DNA of 64,000 bases from assembly GCA_050084985.1 (NCBI GenBank), contig JBITNC010000001.1:132308001-132372000 (forward strand), in the 5' to 3' direction. The notes below the pieces were generated by a model, which had not been told where the DNA came from, searched no databases, and worked only from the letters and a program-made list of their open reading frames with translations. Shown here piece by piece: positions 1-11,056 of this stretch (position 1 is the stretch's first letter; the number at the start of each line of letters is the position of its first letter). The DNA is from Nageia nagi (Eukaryota; Pinophyta). The position numbers and the translations under genes are program-made.

Positions 1-800
1 TCGAATGTTCTTCTTTCTAATGAACCTTTTGTGCTAGAATTACAGCAATATTTTCTCTGCTACATATGCATACATAATGAAATTTTTTGAAAAATATGGA
101 TTCTTCAAAATAGGAGCTTCTATTATAACCTTTTTGATATCTTGAAAAGCTTGCTTTACTTCCTTTGATCAGAAAAATATAGCATCTTTCTTCAAAATTG
201 TAGTAATTAGAGATATAATCTCTAAAAAATCATTAATAATTTTCCTAGAAAAAATGATTTGACTAAGAAAGGATTGTAGGGCCTTCTTGTTGGATGAAAA
301 TGGTAATGCTTCAATAGCTTTTACTTTGTCTAGGTCAATTGCCAACCCCTTTTTTGAGATAATATGTCCAAGCAATTTTCCTTTATTAACCATAAAAATG
401 GACTTTTTGGGTTTGATTGAGATTCCAAATTCTATACATTTTTCAAAAACTTTCCTAATATGATGCAAATGATCTTGTCTACTTTTTGAAAACATTGTGA
501 TATCATCTAAGTAGATGAGAATAATTTTATTTATAATATCACCAAAGGCATGGTCCATGGTTCTTTGAAAGGTAGCCCCAGCATTGAAAATACCAAAGGG
601 TGTCCTTTGGAATGTAAATGTCCTCCATTTGGTAGTGAATGTAGTTTTGAATTGATCCTCTTCCTTTACCCAAATCTGGTTAAATCCCAAGTAGCCATCT
701 ATCATAGAAATATAGCATGCTCTAGTTACTATGTGCAAGATTTGCTCTATGAGAGGAAGGGGATAGTTATCTTTCAAAAACACTTTTGGTACCCTCATTC
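1..800 (-). pseudogene. Ty3/gypsy reverse transcriptase and start of RNase H, broken, cut by window edge
   Basis: Reading leftwards from about 798, a 209-residue frame carries Ty3-type RT motifs in order: DNYPLPLIEQ, a DGYLGFNQ block, PFGIFNAGATFQRTM, the catalytic box YLDD near the middle, then LLGHIISKKGL of the connection region. After a stop near 170 the frame resumes with the tether to RNase H (AFQDIKKVIIEAPILKNP) and runs to the window edge. The enzyme would copy element RNA into DNA in cytoplasmic particles. RNase H and integrase lie outside the window. The order protease then RT, with integrase expected afterwards, marks Ty3 rather than Ty1. The plus-strand frame over 550-894 is only its shadow. 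Confidence 0.9.
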
Positions 801-882
801 AGAATCTTCACTTGTTTATTTTGAAAGGAAAGTAAAAGATGTGTTTAATATAAAGGTAGGTACCTCCCAATTTGATAGTAAA

Positions 883-1170
883 TTATCTAAATAAACATAT
901 TCCAAATAGAAGTGAAATATCAACAACAATAATATCTTGAATGAAATAAATATCAAGGAATACATTAAGGGTAATTGAAACTCCTTTAACACTACCAACA
1001 ACATCTACCAAGGAAGAATCTAATTGTATGACTCCATCAATGCATATCATGATATATAATTTCATTTGATTTGCAATAGCTTTAGGGATCACAGTAATAA
1101 CAGATCTAGTATCTATGATGTAATTATTAACTAACAAACCTTATAGTCTAAGGGACAAATAAAAAATTGG
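883..1170 (-). pseudogene. Ty3 aspartic protease (retropepsin), broken
   Basis: The minus frame contains LLVNNYIIDTRSVITVIPK, which matches the retropepsin active-site pattern (I-D-S/T-G-A-S-x-x-V-M-P). The Gly after D-T is Arg here, so the enzyme would be inactive. A typical C-terminal block follows (QDIIVVDISLLFGICLFR). It lies between gag (right) and RT (left), as in Ty3 polyproteins, and would cut the polyprotein during particle maturation. Assignment to the family is from motif and position; loss of the flap Gly is seen directly. Confidence 0.75.
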
Positions 1171-1189
1171 GGGTCTTATTATACCTTTA

Positions 1190-2881
1190 GGAGTTGAAGG
1201 AACATCATTAGATATTGCAAAGATAACATTACCCTCATTTACCCTTTTTTTACTATTTTTTAACTTCAAAGTTTCTTGAAAAAGGTCCATTTAACCTAGA
1301 ATCCTTAATGCATCAAACATGGTGATTTTAAAAGGTATTTTTTTTAGTTCTTCTATAATGTTATATGAAGAATAAGGGACATATGTACTTGGTTTTGCAG
1401 GTTGATGTGTTATGAAATACTGAGTAACCTTTTCCTTATGGTGATCAGTGATAAAAGAATAACTCAATGGATGAGTCCTCCCTTTTTTGGGACTTCCTTT
1501 CTATTCATAATGAGATTTCCTACTATAGGGGTAGTATTGTATAGGTCTTGAGAAATATGACCTAGATGTTCAAGAAGTTGATATTCTTGATTCTATGGTT
1601 GAATCATAGGAGCCTTAGCTCTTTTTGGTTCAAGTTGCATTGGAATGGTTTGTTGATTTTACTAAGCATATTGGGGCTATTATTGAGCTACTAAATAATA
1701 ACCTCTAGTTTGAACATAGTTGGCTTATTCTATAACATAACCTAGAAGCCAAAAATTAACCATGGTGAGGTTAGCAACAACATCTTATGCAAGTTCTACC
1801 ATTTGGTTTGAATGCAAGCACAAGTATTGGTGTTGATAAATAATGCATGAGTTTGGAAAATGAGGAGCTAAACATGGAGGGCACCATTCTATAATGCCCA
1901 TAACATCACTCTCTATAGAACTAGCCATAACTTCATTCTCAATTGCTTTAAAAACATTTGGTTGTTCTATTTGGTTATTCCTGGGCTAAAATCTAGGTTG
2001 ATACTAATTATCATATCTTCTATAATTGAAATATTAATTCTACCTTTATTGGAGAGTGAGTTTATTAGTAAGATTCCTAATAGTTACCTCCAATTACCTT
2101 ATCACTTTTTCCTCTTGAGACTTAAAATTAACACTTGTACTAGTAGATCCAAGAGAAGGTAGTGTTGGTACTTGATTTTGAATGATATGTTTGGGAGGAA
2201 AAGGTTCCAATGCTAACAATGTAGGATGAGAAATTTTTGGAGCTTATTTAGGAGGTAAATTAGGGAACAAGGGAATAATAATTCTTGTTTGCATATTTTC
2301 AAAAGATACCAAGGTATGTTTAGAGGTTTTAGTCATTTGGTAAACATTCAAGAAAGTATCTCCAGACATAATAATAATCATATTAAGAATAGGAAGAAAA
2401 GCTTTCCTATAATATACCAAAGCTTGTGCATTTGTTAGTATAATCCTAACCAAAATAGATTTCTATGTTTTCTCAAATATGATATTGAAATCATCAATAG
2501 ACTCATGAGGGTGTCTTTTTATACATGCTATAAGGCTAATAAAGATACTATCATCACCATATATAATAAATCTTTTGATCAGAGCTTAACATAACTCTGT
2601 CTAGGTATTTATAGATTAAGAGGTGAGAATTCTAAATCATTTAGCTATTTTTCCTTCAAAAGAATGTGATAATAATCTATTCAACTCCATTTCATTGGTG
2701 ATATCAAAACCTAAAACCAAAGAGAAACATCCTGACAATGCTCATATGGTGTTTTTTCAAACCCATCATACTTAGGTAAAACTTTGAAATCTCCTTAGGG
2801 AATAGTAGGGGAACTAGTAGGGATAACCAAAGGATGTCCATTATTTCAAGAAAGAAAATCAATAAGAACATGTTGATCCAT
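1190..2881 (-). pseudogene. Ty3 gag, broken by many stops
   Basis: The best start is ATG at 2881 (MDQHVLIDFLS), followed by PTSSPTIP and a block LPKYDGFEKTPYEHCQDVSLWF typical of Ty3 gag N-termini. The retrotransposon gag core follows around 2700-2300 (LLSHSFEGKIAK; ALIKRFIIYGDDS; CIKRHPHESIDDFN). A Pro/Gln-rich stretch and the approach to the protease (HQPAKPSTYVPYSSYNIIEELKK) are at 1450-1300. Many stops fall where Gln or Trp is expected. Gag would form the particle. No clear zinc knuckle is seen, perhaps lost in the decayed 2000-1600 stretch. Confidence 0.7.
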
Positions 2882-3112
2882 GCTTGGACTAGTTGCATGA
2901 GGTGAAGGATTTTCTAAGGAAGAGCCAAATACGGTTGATAATAGAATAACTCTCAAAAAGATTTGAGGAGACAAAGTCCAAAAAATCTTTCACCTAGTCT
3001 TTCTATGAGAAAATAGTAGCTCTTGAAATCTAAGCTATCTGAGAGAATTTCTAGCACTACTTCTAGTAAGTTTGCATTCTGGAGGTGTTAAGATTCAAAA
3101 TGTTTATTGGTT

Positions 3113-3130
3113 GATAGCAGAGTCACCTAA
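3113..3130 (-). other. Primer-binding-site-like motif of the leftmost Ty3 element
   Basis: The minus strand reads GGTGACTCTGCTATC just upstream of gag. It resembles the GGCGACTCTGCTG-type primer site known from long plant Ty3 (Tat/Ogre-type) elements, with CG changed to TG. It marks the junction of the 5' LTR (right) and the internal region (left). The match is short and decayed. Confidence 0.45.
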
Positions 3131-5305
3131 CAAAAACCTTATAATCTTTTAAAGCACTAAGTGATAGCTTACCAAACATAGCTATCTGGCCTATTCATGC
3201 TTGATAAATATGGAATTTAGCTCATATCCCATCAAGCATGCTAAAAATAGACTTTTATATTATTGATTGATATAATGTAACCTCAAGGGTTTGGTCTAGT
3301 CATGTTCTCCATTACCCATAATGGTAGGGTCCTTAAAAGAGCAGAAGGTGGTGGGAAATGCACTCATGTTGGTTTTTTACTCTATATCTAGATTATGGGA
3401 TGATTCCTATCTATGGTGAATGTTAAAAGCAATTGAAAAAACACAAAAAGGTTAAGAGTAATAGGAAAGAGATAAATACATTAAACTAACAAAGTAAAAT
3501 ATCACTACATAGTTTAGGCATTGCAGCACAGCTAGCAATCCATAGCCAAGATTAAGAATGGTAGACTATCTTATCCTTGGAATCTCATAATCATAATACA
3601 CAACCATAACTTAAGATAATACTTCATGCATAGCATCCACAAAATATAATATATAGCCACATGTTACAAAGGGCAAAGCATTATCAAATTGCATTATCAC
3701 ATATGAAAGTATCCTACACACTTGGGCAAATTTGCTAGAATGTCTAACCCTTGGACCTATAATAGTCCACTATTTATATATTTACATCTATTATTGAGTG
3801 GTTATCCACCATTAATAAACTTAACTAATGAATTAAATAAGAAAATTATAAGGAATTATTTACAAATGTATAGATTATAATTATGATTCTGTTAGATGAA
3901 TGAGTACAATCAACACCAAAATATAGAAATTTGATAACTCTAAGCTATTATACCTTCTAGCTACAATCCTTTTGATTTATCATTGAATACATTTTCCTAA
4001 GACTATAGTTGATTATGAGTGCATGATCCATCAGCTTGATTGGTATGATCTAGCACTATGCTCTATCGAAAGCCATCCATCTCTCTGCAACCATAATGGT
4101 AAATATTGTAGTTTTGGGTTGCATGGAATAATGAGGGAAATGAATAGTATATCATCATAATCCTAGTAAGAACTATTTTTATCATGTGGAACTAAGTTGT
4201 GGTCAACACATTGATAGAGAATTGAGGGTCAAACACTTTTGATCAAGTGGAGCTAGGAGTTGTTCCCAACTCATTATTCCTTTTTTTGTTTGGTGGGTTG
4301 TATTTCTTCTTAATAGAATTTAGTGATGGTAGGGGCTTACTCAATACCTACCAATTTTAGGTAAAAGGTATGACATCATCAACAAAAATTGGTGGTCTCT
4401 ATTTGCTTATCTTTTTGAACTATCTCCCACTGAATATCATACTTCTCGCTACTAATTATCTTAGAACCCATTGATTTTAGGCCAAAAGTATGAGGTCATC
4501 ACTCAAAATCAATAGGCTCTATAAGATGACTTCTTGAAATATATCCCACAAATCTTACATATACAATAAAATTATTCTCTAGAAATCCACAGGATTTACA
4601 ACATCACCTACTGGTAAGTTCAACTCAACAAAGACTTTTATTTACAATAATTCCTAGAAAGACCCAAGTTCATACAATACCCAAATTTGACTTAGACATT
4701 TTCTTCCCTTATATACTACAATATTTCCTAGACATGATACATTACTTTTCAGATATGAATTTGACAAATTAATCATGACCTATGACTCAACTTATGTATA
4801 GTTACTAGAAAATATCAAACTAGACTATGACTAATTTTTGGGGCTTATTATAGCACCTGCTAGATAGTAGTTAAACTTGAAAACATAATTGGTTAAGCCT
4901 TATATATATGAATAGTGCCTATAATATTGACGATACCCAAAAATCTTTTGACTCAACAAAACTTTATCAAAAAGACTAAATATGAGGACTAGATACCTTT
5001 CCAACATTTACAAAATATGAAAGGGGAGTAAGAAGTAGGTATTACGAGTAGATTTATTTGAAATAAATAAAATAATAAAGAATATCATAATATTACCCTA
5101 TACTTAGAGTGTAATTTTGAAATAATAATACTCATTACATATTTTGAGGTGTCTTTATTGATATTTGACACCTTTTCATTGTACAATGGTCCATTATATT
5201 AATTACATTACCTTGGGTATATTTTACCCTCTTTATACAATAAATATCATTGAAGCTCTAAAATGAATTATTTAATAAATAATAATTCACTTTTAGGAGT
5301 CTACA
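3131..5305 (-). repeat. Probable 5' LTR and leader of the leftmost Ty3 element
   Basis: The right end, read on the minus strand, begins TGTAGACTCCTAAAAGTG and its first ~200 bp match the plus-strand LTR starting at 26884, including the shared words AATTCATTTTA, AAAATATACCCAAG and AATGTAATTAATATAATGGAC. The primer-like motif lies at 3113-3130. If all of this is one LTR it is about 2.2 kb; another insertion may sit inside. No coding frame is recognised. It contains the duplicated hairpins at 4350-4513. Confidence 0.5.
4350..4513. repeat. Two 120-bp-spaced hairpins with matching loops
   Basis: Arms ACCAATTTT (4350-4358) and AAAATTGGT (4385-4393) form a perfect 9-bp stem. Exactly 120 bp on, ATTGATTTT (4470-4478) and AAAATCAAT (4505-4513) do the same. 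Both loops share AGG..AAAAGTATGA..TCATCA. The arms differ at three positions but stay complementary. Confidence 0.6.
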
Positions 5306-5364
5306 GTCATAGTATATACTCCTCTTCATTCCACATGATGTATCACATGGAACTATCTCACGTT

Positions 5365-5627
5365 GTACAAAATATGAATAAACACAATTAAACAAATAGT
5401 CTACAATATATAATTAAATATACAATAGACACTATATCATATCATAATAGATATACATGAAAAGCATGCACCTAATATGAAGTGTATGTACAATCATCAA
5501 AAGTAGATAGCAATGAATCTTCAAAGGATTAGGATTGGACTTGTGGCGAGCTTACAGCTAATCTTTATGTGCATGAACTAATAGCTCAACCATCAAAGCC
5601 TAAAACCCTTAATCTAGAAGATGCTCA
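5365..5627 (-). repeat. Partial 3' LTR of the deleted Ty3 element
   Basis: This stretch matches the part of the full LTR from about 8828 to 9080, for example AAAATATGAATAAACA, TGAAAAGCATGCACCT and AAAAGTAGATAGCAA. It is the same strand sense as the LTR at 8811-9505, so the two are remains of one element's LTR pair. The outer part of this copy is missing; it runs directly into the repeat at 5628. Confidence 0.7.
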
Positions 5628-6650
5628 ACCATAGCTTTAAAAACATTTGTTAGTAGAATAATGAATAATAGCATTCAATTTTTGTAAATGTACCAAATAT
5701 TCAATGGTCTTTCATTTCAATACTTCAATTTGCATAAATTTTCAAAGTAAATACAAACCATTGTAGCATGGTATGCCTAAAATGTTTTGGTCATGTCTTC
5801 AACAAACATAATCAAATTTAATAAAACATTAAAAATATATGAAAGGATCACATAAATAAGAATATATTCAATTAAATTTCAATATACCCCAATTACAAAT
5901 AGTTTATAATCATTGCATGCCATTGGCAACATGATTTTTTCATATTAAGTACAAACATTTGAAATATATTCAATTGACTATCATCCATATTATTTTGCAT
6001 CATGTCAAATTAGAAACAACATTTCCATTTTCATAACATTTTCAAGATACATCATGAATTAGCAATATTTGACCATATATTCAATTTGTATATGCAATGA
6101 TTATATTGCTTAGGAAATAAAATCCATTTAATTGGCCTTAAAAATAACCATTTAGGTATGCTTTATAGATAGTGCAATAATGCTATATTATACCAAAATT
6201 TCAAAGATGTAATGGCCTTGAATTTCATTAGTAAAGTATGCATTTGGTTTAAAATAGAAATCATAAGAATAATAAATGCAATATTCACTTTTCATATGAG
6301 ATATTCAAAGAAGATACAGTGGTCTTAATTCATCAATTGCAATAAATATCATAAACATGACCAATAGTAAAAATGTTTGAGATTATATACTTTACTTGTA
6401 CTTACCTACATGGCCCATGAATGGAAAATTTTTCATTTTGTGATCTTGAATTTTGAATTTCTTCCTTCTAATTTTCAATATTTGATTTCCATCATACCCC
6501 CAATTGAAACTAAAATTGCTCCTAGCTAAAACTAAAACTAACCCCAACTGAAACTGAGACTACCCCTAGCTGAGACTCTATCCATTTTTTCTTGTTTATT
6601 TTTATTTTTATATTTTTATGAAATGTGACTAAAATGTGATGCAATGAATA
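5628..6650. repeat. Non-coding repeat, copy 1 (shared with 39805-40830)
   Basis: It aligns collinearly with 39805-40830: GTAGAATAATGAATAATA, GGTATGCCTAAAAT, GATCATGTCTTCAA-type words, AATATATTCAATTGA and AGCAATATTTRACCATNTA recur in order. Both copies sit next to LTR sequence of the same family, so this is best read as the non-coding region between integrase and 3' LTR of a minus-strand Ty3 element. A quasi-palindrome like CCATTRGYRGTRTGG recurs about every 150 bp. No ORF is supported. Confidence 0.6.
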
Positions 6651-6946
6651 GATATAATACTACCCTATACATGATACATTTGATTGGCATGGCAAATTTA
6701 AGAACCTTGATGAGAGATAAAGATAAGAAAATATTAGATGAAAGAAGAAGACTTGATGAAATGATGAGGATGAAAAGATGCAAAAAGAGAAAATAAGAAG
6801 GAAAAGAACATTATAGAAAATATCAATATGTGAATATAGTAGGATTAAAAACTTGATAAAATTTTCCATGATAACCAAATGCATGCAATGGACTAACTCA
6901 TGATATGCAACCTATATGATATGCAAAATTTTGAAATCATAGTTCA

Positions 6947-7180
6947 CTAGAGGGTGGTGAAACCACTACCATTTTTAGTATATTTTTCTTTGAGAAATTG
7001 ACCTTCTATTTTTAAATTATCTAGAGCATTTTTTGTACCTTTGGCTGCTACTCTCTCAAAAAGATCAATAAATTCAAGTTTGGTTGATGGATAGCTTGTG
7101 TTGAATATTTTTGTTTGAAAATATTCATTAAAGAGCGTAATCTTAAATTGATATTTTTCAAAAGGCCAAATTTTTTTCAT
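6947..7180 (-). pseudogene. Short unrecognised frame inside the deleted Ty3 element
   Basis: A 77-residue frame begins MKKIWPFEKYQFK and ends KEKYTKNGSGFTTL. Its composition looks protein-like, but I match it to no family. It lies downstream of a gag remnant and upstream of the shared 3' non-coding repeat, where pol would be expected, so it may be a remnant of a distal ORF left after pol was deleted. It could also be chance. Confidence 0.3.
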
Positions 7181-7399
7181 TATATATTATTTTAACCTAA
7201 TCTCAACTACATCTAACAAAAATAAAATTGTTCTTGTGCTTTCCTAATTAGTTGGATTTGTAGTACAAGAACCATTATTTTCATTATTTTTTCACTCCAC
7301 TGGTGGCCTTCATGCAGTATGCCACAATACGAATAGTGTGATTCTTCATCACATTACCCTAAAATTTCATAATTCCATGTAAATTTTTTGTATTTGAAG

Positions 7400-8267
7400 C
7401 ATGTTGATTAATCACATATTTACCTTGTGCAATGAAGTCCAAAATTATAACCTTCAAATCATGACAAAAATTTGTAGAGTGACCCTTTCTTTGGATGATA
7501 AGTGCAATAAGTATTCTCATTTCCCATTAGAATATATTCTACTAATTTTTTTAATGGCATAAATAAACCTTTTTTCACCAAATCTCCCATAATAAGCCTT
7601 GGTTTATGTCTACTAAGTATCTCAAATTTGGGAGTGTTTTGATCAAGTGGTGGGGAATAATTGTGGGCATCCTATTTAAGTTTCTCTATAATATGAGCAT
7701 CCTATGTTTTCAATGCTTTCTAAGATGTTACTTATTACCAACATTATTTTGGTTTTTTTTGTTAAGAGGGATTTTGAATTTGAGGTTTAGATTGTAATTT
7801 AGGTTGTGGTGTCGATTGAGGTGTTGGTTGAGGTGTTTGATTATGTTGTTGCTTTTGTATATTTTCTTTCTCAAACTTTTGCATATAATATTTTCTTTTA
7901 TAGGGATCTACTAACAATATATCTAATTTGTTTCTTAAAAATTCATGATATTTTTCTTCCAAATCAAGATCATTATAAATGCCTAACATCAAAGAAGGAT
8001 TTGATAACATATGCTCTTTAGTTTTCTTAAGTTGATCTTGAGGTGTCAAATTTTCAAATGCAATATCATATTATCCATAACTTCAAGGTTTAAATGTGCA
8101 TCATAATTAAATTTAACCATATAATCATCATCATCATTATCATGCACTTGATTTTCTATAATTGATATATCATTTAGCACATCATCATCATTCATAGTAG
8201 CCAAGTATGAATTTGATAAACTCATTTCATCAAAATATTTTATATTCTTATTTTTTCCAACATCCAT
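7400..8267 (-). pseudogene. Ty3 gag fragment with decayed zinc knuckle
   Basis: Two minus frames, 8267-8046 (acidic, starts MDVGKNKNIKYFDE) and 8049-7762 (starts MTPQDQLKKTKEHM, with a Gln/Pro repeat TPQPTPQSTPQPK), are followed near 7500-7440 by a shifted knuckle-like block, TYHPKKGHSTNFCHDL, of the C-x2-H-x4-H-x4-C type seen in other Ty3 gags here (28570; 36450). The full gag core is not obvious. The fragment lies directly downstream of the primer site and LTR at 8795-9505. Confidence 0.55.
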
Positions 8268-8794
8268 ATCCTAAGATATTTCTTAAGAATAAATCATTTA
8301 TCCCATTCAAATATTCAAATAAATAATTTCTAGGTGTAATATCTATGATAAGATGAAAGAAAATGCAAAAAAATATTTTTATATGAAAACCTCAATAAAT
8401 CTTAATAAAAATGCATGTAATAAGCTCAAATTAATCTTAAAAAGTTACATATGATGATGACATATGGTTTTGGCAAGTTTTTACCATGAAACAAGTCATC
8501 AAATAGTTGTAAAATATTTTTAAATTTGATGATTTTTAAATTTGACATTTTTTACAAAAATATTTTTTAAATTTTATGATTTTTAAATGTAATATTTTTT
8601 GCAAAAATATTTTCAAAATCACTCAAAAATATGCAAATCTAGACCTAGAAAATTTTTTTAAAAAAAATCCCAATTATATTTATCTATGGTTTGGATAAAT
8701 TTTTCTAATGCTAGATCCTACCAAATTGAAGAAAATGACCTCCAAAAATTGGGTTTTTCTATAGCAAAGTTTTTTAGGAAAATATTTTATTCAT

Positions 8795-8807
8795 GTTGGG
8801 TTAACCA
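8795..8807 (-). other. Primer-binding-site remnant
   Basis: The minus strand reads TGGTTAACCCAAC three bases after the LTR end. It is one change away from the TGGTGAACC found at 27468, 38510-38524 and 50076-50094, so the Ty3 elements here share one primer tRNA type, which I do not name. Confidence 0.55.
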
Positions 8808-8810
8808 AAA

Positions 8811-9505
8811 TGTAGACTCTAAATTATGCAAAATATGAATAAACATAATTAAATAAATAGTATACAATATATAATTAAATATACAATAGGCACTATATTA
8901 GATCATAATAGATATCCATGAAAAGCATGCACCTGATATGAAGTGTGTGTACAATCCTCAAAAGTAGATAGCAAAGAATTTTTAGAGGATTGGGATCAGA
9001 CTCGTGGCAAGCTCAAAGCTAATCTTCATGGTCATGAACCAATAGCTCAACCATCCAATCCTAGAATCCTTGATTTAGAAGATGCATGCCATTGATAGCT
9101 TGAGAGAAGCATGTCGTTGACTACATGGAATGTGTTGAATTATGATGTGCATCAAAGATAGAAAGTCTATAACTTAGAGTATAACAAATTCTCAAGATAG
9201 GTGGCATCCAAAGAAATTGTTATAGTTGAAAACCATCTATCAAAGTTCTTTATCAATATCCATTTATATAGCCTACAAAATACATAGAAAAGAGTGAAGG
9301 CTAACCTATTGCAACAACAAAATCATTGTTATATTCAAGATACTTTAAAATAAGACCCATGATATATGATATAGAATTTAAAATAGCACGTGGCATTGCA
9401 TTATAATATCCTTTTATCTTGACATATGTAATATTGTATTAAATCATTTAAGAAGTCTAAATATGATTTATTTAATAAATAATAAATCATTTTTAGGCAT
9501 CTACA
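8811..9505 (-). repeat. 5' LTR (695 bp) of deleted minus-strand Ty3 element
   Basis: The plus strand reads TGTAGACTCT at the left end and GGCATCTACA at the right, so termini are the inverted TGTAGA/TCTACA with TG..CA ends. The primer site lies just left of it. It is clearly related to the LTR at 38528-39227 (shared AGTATAACAARTTCTCAAG and ATAGGTGGCAT). The right end stops 43 bp past a splice donor of the broken gene at 9549-11056, which suggests insertion into that gene. Confidence 0.8.
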
Positions 9506-9548
9506 AAATGTATATACACTACATATTTTAAAATTTATTATAAATTAC

Positions 9549-11056
9549 CTTGATATCATGCTGAGAGATTGAAGGGTCAACCACTATAGGCCATTTTGAT
9601 GAGTCATGCACCTCATGAGAAAGTGAAGGCATAATCATTGTAGGCCACTCTAATGATTCATACACTTCTTGAGAAAAATTGATATCAATTGAGCTCTACA
9701 AGAGATCAAAAGGAACTTAAAAAAAGTTAAACTTAATCATTATAAATTTATAACCACATCCATGTCAAAAACTTAATTAGAAAAAATACATTATAAATTA
9801 CCATGAATGGATGCTAAGAGATTGAAGGATCAACCACTATATACTACACATGTGAGCTATTCACCTCATTAGTAAAAGTGGTTTCAACAAATATATCTTG
9901 GATCGTAAAAGTGTCATGATCAACCTGCAAGTACATATATATAAACATTAAAATTATTAAAATTTTACAATTTGATTTACACACATGAGAACTTGTAAAC
10001 ATTATTTAATACACACCATGTATGGGTTGAAATGTGTCCCATGCATATATCTTCCAAGGGAATCACTATGTTGACCTCGATCGCCCAAAGATGTAGATCC
10101 ATGCCTATATGCCTCATGCTTAGTATCACTAAACAACAAATGCATAAATCCTCTTGAATCTGATTGTGTGGATGATCCATGATATATTGTATGTCAAACA
10201 CTACATATGTGAAGTGTAGATATCCTGGGTGAGCTACTATTCCCTCTAACTTCACTAAGTCATAAGCCATCACCTCTAACCTCAATGAACTTAGCTACCA
10301 TATTGGTAGCTTATTTAGTGAGGTTTCTTATAAGATGACTCAATGATCCAATGGTCTAAAACATGGTTGTATGATAGATATGTGTAGGTAAAGAAGCTCT
10401 AAGAGGACTAAGAAGAGGTGAAACATGAGTACATCATCTAGGATCAAGTCATACCCTAACTTCTATTGTGAACTACCCATACCAACACCATGAAACTCAA
10501 GAATATCAAAATAATTGGGATTTTACCCAATAACAAACTCCACCCATAAAACTTAATGAAATAAAAGGGTATGTCATTTCTACCACTATGTGGTGGATGA
10601 TCAAATACCATTCACCATTAGTCCCAAAAATGTGTAGTGATCCCCTCATACCTACACCAAAAATAGAAATTCTATTTTGGGTGGGTGTCATTAGTTCTCC
10701 AATTCTATAATTCCTAAAATATTAACATAAATACTCTTTTGTAATGTAATAAGTCTCATCAATATATCTCTAGAATAGGTCATCACTGTAATACCTCCTC
10801 CTCTCCTCACTATGTGACTATAAATAACCTATGGTTTGATCTATGGATACAACTGTATCAACTACAACTTGCATTAATGTTGCAAATAGTGTAAGGTGGG
10901 GGAGATAACCCTATGTTGTAGTATGTTTTGAATCATACCTTGAATAGAGGTGATGTTATTAACTATATTTTTTCATAAGTGAGCATCCTCGGGTAATGAG
11001 GGGTCTTGAGCCTCATGGGCAAGAGGTGGACTATTTTGTGATGGATCCATGGACAT
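9549..11056 (-). pseudogene. Unrecognised intron-bearing gene with repeated exons, truncated by an LTR
   Basis: A frame opens at 11056 with MSMDPSQNSPPLAHEAQD and continues, with shifts, to about 10017. There a GT donor starts a 92-bp intron (10016-9925, ending CAG). Exon 9924-9802 is 41 codons; a 106-bp intron (9801-9696) follows; exon 9695-9549 is 49 codons and ends in another GTAATT donor. All joins are phase 0. The last two exons repeat a ~20-residue module ending VVDPSISQH. In-frame stops are TAG or TGA where Gln or Arg fits. Middle part includes ISIFGVGMRGSLHIFG and is Ser/His-rich later. I recognise no family. The gene loses its 3' part at the LTR ending at 9505. Confidence 0.45.

Noticed and set aside
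550-894. Plus-strand ORF of 114 codons
   Set aside because: It is the complement of the Ty3 RT and protease frame, which has clear motifs.
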